Positions 59,246-64,000 of a DNA stretch of 64,000 nt are shown piece by piece. Position 1 is the stretch's first letter. Each line of letters starts with the position of its first letter. The DNA is taken from assembly GCA_963682025.1 (NCBI GenBank), contig OY821517.1, positions 296,346,844-296,410,843 of the forward strand, read 5' to 3'. A program made the position numbers and the translations under genes. This DNA is from Cordilura impudica (Eukaryota > Arthropoda > Insecta > Diptera > Scathophagidae). Below the pieces are notes generated by a model. That model saw only the letters and a program-made list of their open reading frames with translations, searched no databases and was not told the DNA's origin.

Positions 59246-59739
59246 AGCTATGTTTATTAAAGCGGAGTTTAGACTATGAGATTTTTCATCGGATTTCACC
59301 TAACGAAAATCATATGAAAAATCCTATGAAATGATCAACTTGTCAAAAAATCATATTGCAAATCTTTTGTGTGGCCACACCATCGGACTCACATATAATG
59401 AAATCAAATATCAAAACAGCTGTTTCAAAGAAAACAAAAAAGCGTGTATCTTTTTAAAAATACAACGCGCGAGAAAATAAGTGTTTGGCAAAATAATAAT
59501 TCAAGCTAAAAACTATTAAAAAAATATTATACCACAAAATATTTATAAACAAAATATAAAAAAACTTTTGGGAAATGTAAGTATAAAGTTCATCAAATGG
59601 TGGAATGAGTGTCTTCATACCCATCGAAAGATTGGAAGACAGTAAATATTTGTTTGTTAAAACATGTAATGTGAAAACGTTTTGAGACAAAAAAGTTTCT
59701 CTAATAGAAAATATAATGTTGTCATTTTAATTTCTATAG

Positions 59740-60870
59740 ATGGATGAAGATACCTTTATGACTGCATTAGGTGTTGTCATGGCTGTTGCTATCATAAGAA
59801 AATATAAAAACAAAAATAAGAAAAAGATAAAGAGACGGATTTGGAGTCGTGAATGGCTGCTACGACGATACAGTGGAAAAGATCTCACTCACATCGCTGT
59901 AGAAGAGTTGAACTTAGAGGACCCAAAAAGTTTTCAAAATTTTTGTAGGCTTATTAAGGAATCCTTTGATAAGTTACTCAACCTAGTAGGTCCTATGATA
60001 TAAAAAAACGGTAAAAAAAAATAGATTTTTTATATTACAAGCTTCTTATCACATTACGGTTTTTGGCAACTGGGAATACATATACAGATTTGTCATATGG
60101 GTTTCGTGTTTCGAAATCATCGATATCGATACTAGTTCCGGAAGTTTTAGAGGCAATATATAAAGTATTGTCTGAAACTTATTTAAAAACACCTACCACA
60201 GCTGCCGAGCGGAAAATTATTGCCAGCGATTTTTACGAGAAATGGAACTTTCCTATGTGCCTCGGAGCTATTGGTAAAGTAAATTTAGCACTGATATGGT
60301 AACCATATTAATTTATATTTATACATTTATAGATGGTAAACACATAGCATTCAGGCCAAGAAAAAAAGATGGATCATACTATTTCAATTATAAAAAATTT
60401 AATAGCATAATTTTAATGGCGGTGGTGGACGCCAACTATAAGTTTATTATGCTAGATGTTGGAGCCAATGGAAGATCCAACGATGCAGCTACGTTTAATG
60501 CATCTGGCATCGGGTATGCTATAAGAAAAAATCGGCTGGATTTTCCGGAAGACCAAGAACTACCACGAACAAATATAAAGGTATTTTTTTTTAAATAGAT
60601 CACACTTAAATATCATCTAAAAAATGTTTTCATTTAAGGTTCCCTATGTCTTCGTATCGGATGACGCTTTTCGTTTATCGCGAATAATCCTTAAACCATA
60701 TGGCCAAAGACAATTGGAGCACGGCGGGTAGTTGAAAATGCATTTGGCATTCTTGTCAGTCGGTTCCAAATTTTTCAGAGAGAAATTAATCTATCAGTGG
60801 AAAAGGTGGAGCTTATTACATTGGCTAGCTGTGCTCTACATAAATTTGATGTATAAACATCTATACGCGC
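59740..60870 (+). pseudogene. PIF/Harbinger (HARBI1-like) transposase, N-terminal and catalytic part
   Basis: Starts MDEDTFMTALGVVMA at 59740. RRIWSREWLLRRYSGKD is the N-terminal region. After a frameshift/stop near 60003 come TDLSYGFRVSKSSIS and WNFPMCLGAI. An intron (60274-60332, GTAAAG..TAG) separates this from DGKHIAFRP (first catalytic Asp), FNSIILMAVVDANYKF and GRSNDAATF. A second intron (60581-60638) precedes VPYVFVSDDAF (second Asp). After a frameshift near 60712, ARRVVENAFGILVSRF holds the catalytic Glu, then LASCALHKF near 60840. The C-terminus is displaced to 63064-63252 by the minisatellite insertion. This is the DDE_Tnp_4 type; cut-and-paste nuclease in function, here inactive. 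Confidence 0.88.
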
Positions 60871-60893
60871 AGGGGGGTAAATTTCTATTTCAC

Positions 60894-60970
60894 AATACAA
60901 TCACAAAAACAGCGTAACTTATATCGGTGTGAGCTGAAGGAGATAACGCTGTGTGACTTATGATTGTATT
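60894..60970. other. 77-bp imperfect hairpin
   Basis: Outer arms aatacaatca (60894-60903) and tgattgtatt (60961-60970) are perfect inverses; inner arms acagcgt (60909) and acgctgt (60946) also pair. It lies just after the displaced end of the Harbinger coding region, possibly a small MITE or a scar. Confidence 0.6.
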
Positions 60971-61885
60971 GGTGAAAAAATATTTTCAAGAGCAACTGTT
61001 CATGGGCAATTACCCAATGCATTCGAAATTGGAATTGTGGTAGGAGAGACAAACCTAAGTAACTCGTGTTTTTAACACTTCTTTTAATTTTCAAATAAGC
61101 TCCATAGACCAAATATTTGATACCATTTTTTCTTTTTAAACATTTTCTTGAACACTACCTGACCAACTATTTGTCAAATAGTGTACACATTATTTATTTT
61201 ACTAGCCGACTGCATTTTGTGGAATTTTTGATGTGTATTTTTATAAATACTTTATTCCTCAATAAACTATAATTAAGTTTTTATTCACAAACCACAACGA
61301 TTTGTAGAATTCCACCAAAATATTTCTGTATTTTCTTAAGTTTTATTTGAGTTCTAAAGAAATCTTTTTTTCTGTTTTTATTACGTACAAATGACGATGT
61401 AATAATAGAATGCAAGTAAAGATAATGCAAAAGCAGTGTTAACTGACATGGTTGTCTTTGTTCGTACTTTTTTCAATATAGTTAGTTGGCAACGCCTCAG
61501 ACCATATAAACAATTATATGTTAACAACTTTCATTAATAAACATTTTTAGTAATTATTACTATTAAGCATTAAATTGATTCTTACTAAGCATTAAATTGA
61601 TATAAATTTGGAATATTTTCCAATAACTAGGATATAATATAAATAGATTTTGTTAGTTGAAATTCTAATTAAATTTAATTAGTTAATAAAAGCTTTAAGT
61701 TCCATTGTACATCATAAATCAATTTAACACATGACGACATCTTAATATAAAATGCAATATATAATACCGTCATCCAAGTAAGGAAAAGCGTAGGAAAATC
61801 GTATCATAAAAAAATACACACAAACCTGTTTTTGTGCGAGGGTTAGGGACCGCATTAAAAAAACTCATACAAAAAAATTGTAAAA
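60971..61885. other. No gene seen
   Basis: AT-rich sequence between the broken Harbinger gene and array B. It may include the other, undefined edge of the array-bearing insert. Confidence 0.5.
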
Positions 61886-62954
61886 AAATCATTTGAATTT
61901 CAGAAAACATAAATAGAATTTCAGAAAACATCAATATAATTTAAGAAAGCATCAATTGAATTTCAGAAAACATCAATAGGATTTCAGAAAACATTAATAC
62001 AATTTCAGAAAACATCATTCTAGTTTCAGAAAACATCATTTGAATTTCAGAAAACGTAAATAGAATTTCAGAAAACATCAATATATTTTCAGAAAACATC
62101 ATTCGAGTTTCAGAAAACATCAATTGAATTTCAGAAAACATCAATTGTATTTCAGAAAACATCAATTGTATTTCAGAAAACATCATTTAAATTTCAGAAA
62201 ACATAAATAGAATTTCAGAAAGCATCAATAGAATTTCAGAAAACATCAATTGTATTTCAGAAACCATCAATATAATTTCAGAAAACATCATTTGAATTTC
62301 AGAAAACATAAATAGAATTTGAGAAAACATAAATAGAATTTCAGAAAACATCAATATAATTTCAGAAAACATCATTCGAGTTTCAGAAAACGTCATTTTA
62401 ATTTCAGAAAACATAAATAGTATTTCAGAAAACATCAATATAATTTCAGAAAACATCATTCGAGTTTCAGAAAACATCATTTGAATTTCAGAAAACATAA
62501 ATAGAATTTCAGAAAACATCAATATAATTTCAGAAAACATCATTCGAGTTTCAGAAAACTTCAATTGAATTTAAGAAAACATCAATAGAATTTCAGAAAA
62601 CATCAATTGTATTTCAGAAAACATCAATTGAATTTCATAAAACATAAATAGAATTTCAGAAAACATCAATAGAATTTCAGAAAACATCAATTGTATTTCA
62701 GAAAACATCAATTATATTTCAGAAAACATCAATTGAATTTCAGAAAACATAAAAAGAATTTCAGAAAACATCAATATAATTTCAGAAAACATTCGAGTTT
62801 CAGAAAACATTATTTGAATTTCAGATAACATAAATAGAATTTCAGAAAACATCAATATAATTTCAGAAAACATCAATTGTATCTCAGAAAACATCAATTG
62901 TATTTCAGAAAACATCATTTGAATTTCAGAAAACATCAATTGAATTTCAGAAAA
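61886..62954. repeat. 21-bp minisatellite array B
   Basis: About 50 units of the same 21-bp repeat as array A, in the same orientation, with aaaacatcattcgag, aaaacataaatag and other variants shared. Minus-strand frames read MFSEI heptads as in array A. No 672-bp period is evident in this shorter array. It ends in the 101-bp tag. Confidence 0.96.
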
Positions 62955-63055
62955 CAGCATAATCGACTTATTTTTTATGCACTGGAATATATGATGTTGA
63001 TGTTTTCTTTAATTATTAGATGTTTACACATCTCCCTTGTGATCGGACTCACATG
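62955..63055. repeat. 101-bp unique tag closing minisatellite array B
   Basis: Same length and sequence as 2493-2593 except one base (ggaatatatg against ggaaaatatg). Immediately beyond it Harbinger coding sequence resumes. Confidence 0.92.
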
Positions 63056-63063
63056 ATTTTTTA

Positions 63064-63252
63064 TGTGAGGAAGGCCAATACGAATTGGAAGAAACCAATG
63101 TCGATAGACTGAATTGGACTTCATTGGAAAGATCTCCAGGAAATAATTATGCCGACGAAGCTACCGAAGTTCAAGATATTTTCAAAGATTTTTTCAATAA
63201 TGTGAACGAACTCCCATGGCAAATCGATGCTATAAACAAATTCAATTTTTAA
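63064..63252 (+). pseudogene. PIF/Harbinger transposase, displaced C-terminus
   Basis: The open frame reads EEGQYELEETNVDRLNW, then NNYADEATEVQDIFKDFF and LPWQIDAINKF to a TAA at 63250-63252. It corresponds to the usual end of HARBI1-like transposases (…A..VRDKF..YFN..G.V.WQ). It is separated from the rest of the gene (to about 60850) by the array B insert, and so is a broken continuation, not an independent gene. Confidence 0.8.
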
Positions 63253-63255
63253 TTA

Positions 63256-63900
63256 CATTAATACAGTCAACAAAAAAAAAAAACTTGTACATAACATAAA
63301 ATATTTTTTACATTTTTACGTTTTAAAGCGTAAAAGCGACGACTTAAACAAAATCAAAACAAATAAGAAGATAATTTGGTAAGCTTTAATTTAAGTATAA
63401 TATCGTGCGCATTGACTTACAAATATTTGTGATACGAGTGTCGAACTGGAAAATGAAATTATTTTTAGACATTTTAAAAATATAAAATTAAAAATACTTA
63501 AAAAAATATTTTATACAAATTCGGAATTTTGTATTTTTAACCACAGCCTTAAAGTTCATAATCAGTTATTAAATGCGTCCTTTACCTGCGCAGAAAATAA
63601 TAACAAAAATCGATGTATGTGTTAAAAAAAAATTTGATTTTCAGAACCCCCAATGCTCATGACTTTAAATTTTTTGTTGAAAAATAAATCATTTAATTTT
63701 TTCCGAATGTAAATTTAATTTTCCAGATTTATTTAATAATTGTTTAGATTTTGAATTTAATTCAGGATTTATTCCACGTTGGTCAAAGACACTTGGTTAA
63801 AAATACAATGTAAAATAAATAAATAAAATTAAAAAAACAATTACATTTTTTAATGCACGGGTTCAATTCAATTTAAACATAAGTAATAATACCATTTGGT
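63256..63900. other. No gene seen
   Basis: AT-rich intergenic part of the Harbinger element between the transposase stop and the convergent minus-strand frame. Confidence 0.5.
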
Positions 63901-64000
63901 TTACAATTTTATTTCAAATTGTCTTTGTTTTTTGCCGTATTCAATTAAAAGCGTCATGATTTTTCCAACAACTTCATCCCTTAAGTCTTTGTTTGTAATT
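63901..64000 (-). CDS. Possible C-terminus of the Harbinger accessory (Myb/MADF-like) protein, partial
   Basis: The minus strand is open from the window edge to TAA at 63901-63903 and reads TNKDLRDEVVGKIMTLLIEY then GKKQRQFEIKL. The helical, charged ending and its convergent position after the transposase fit the second gene of PIF/Harbinger elements, which assists nuclear import and DNA binding. Only 32 codons are visible, so this is inference. Confidence 0.35.
   Translation of the reverse strand, partial: ITNKDLRDEVVGKIMTLLIEYGKKQRQFEIKL

Larger units (their letters stand above)
59262..64000 (+). mobile_element. PIF/Harbinger transposon, interrupted, running off the right edge
   Basis: The transposase gene on plus (59740-60870 and 63064-63252) is followed by what may be the tail of the accessory gene on minus (63901 to edge), a convergent layout typical of PIF/Harbinger. 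The left boundary near 59262 (ggagtttagactatgag) is a guess from resemblance to known ends; the right end is outside the window. Confidence 0.65.

Overview
The window is eukaryotic, strongly AT-rich and almost entirely made of transposable elements (TEs) and their relics. The mix of families (PIF/Harbinger, Transib, several hATs, mariner/Tc1, Helitrons with A^T target sites, jockey/CR1-like retroelement ends) and short GT..AG introns of 55-67 bp suggest an insect, most likely a higher fly; that is inference. No complete host gene is visible. The best host-gene candidate is a pair of minus-strand exons at 46422-47033 that resemble the C-terminus of ZFYVE26/spastizin. Two weaker exon-like pieces lie at 8162-8314 (-) and 42495-42562 (+). 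The window may therefore be intronic or intergenic sequence swollen by TEs.

Layout. 1-2593: a 21-bp minisatellite with a 672-bp higher-order period, ending in a 101-bp unique tag. 2604-13100: dispersed repeat 'R1', short Helitrons, hAT, Tc1 and non-LTR relics. 13110-21656: a solo copy of the array tag, then two related 3 kb Helitrons carrying a GC-rich tandem array and a ~150-bp tandem array. 21707-32800: a mariner relic interrupted by a Transib fragment, a ~2.2 kb tandem duplication, and, in the second copy only, a Helitron and a long-inverted-repeat element that itself holds a hAT. 32869-38821: a decayed hAT (ZBED5-like), a long-inverted-repeat fragment, and a young hAT (GTF2IRD2-like) with a perfect 8-bp target duplication. 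38833-46114: tandem Helitrons, R1, another long-inverted-repeat element and a 654-bp MITE. 46422-49533: spastizin-like exons, a Helitron, a low-complexity inverted-repeat element and a reverse-transcriptase relic.

49831-53092: a DNA transposon with ~490-bp terminal inverted repeats. It carries a three-exon, 594-codon gene that I could splice completely and that is broken by only one stop codon. Its family is recognisable as a widespread set of uncharacterised arthropod/cnidarian proteins, but I cannot name its superfamily. 54380-58290: a mariner-type relic split by a 3225-bp Transib whose ends resemble 23-RSSs of V(D)J recombination. 58493-59245: a foldback element. From about 59262 to the right edge: a PIF/Harbinger element whose transposase gene is split by a second copy of the 21-bp array, with the same 101-bp tag (one mismatch) as at the left end.

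The genes do not form a pathway. The story is nested insertion, with target duplications, paralogous empty sites and element-in-element order giving relative ages. The most interesting objects are the unassigned long-TIR transposon, the RSS-like Transib ends, and the paired minisatellite arrays with their tag.
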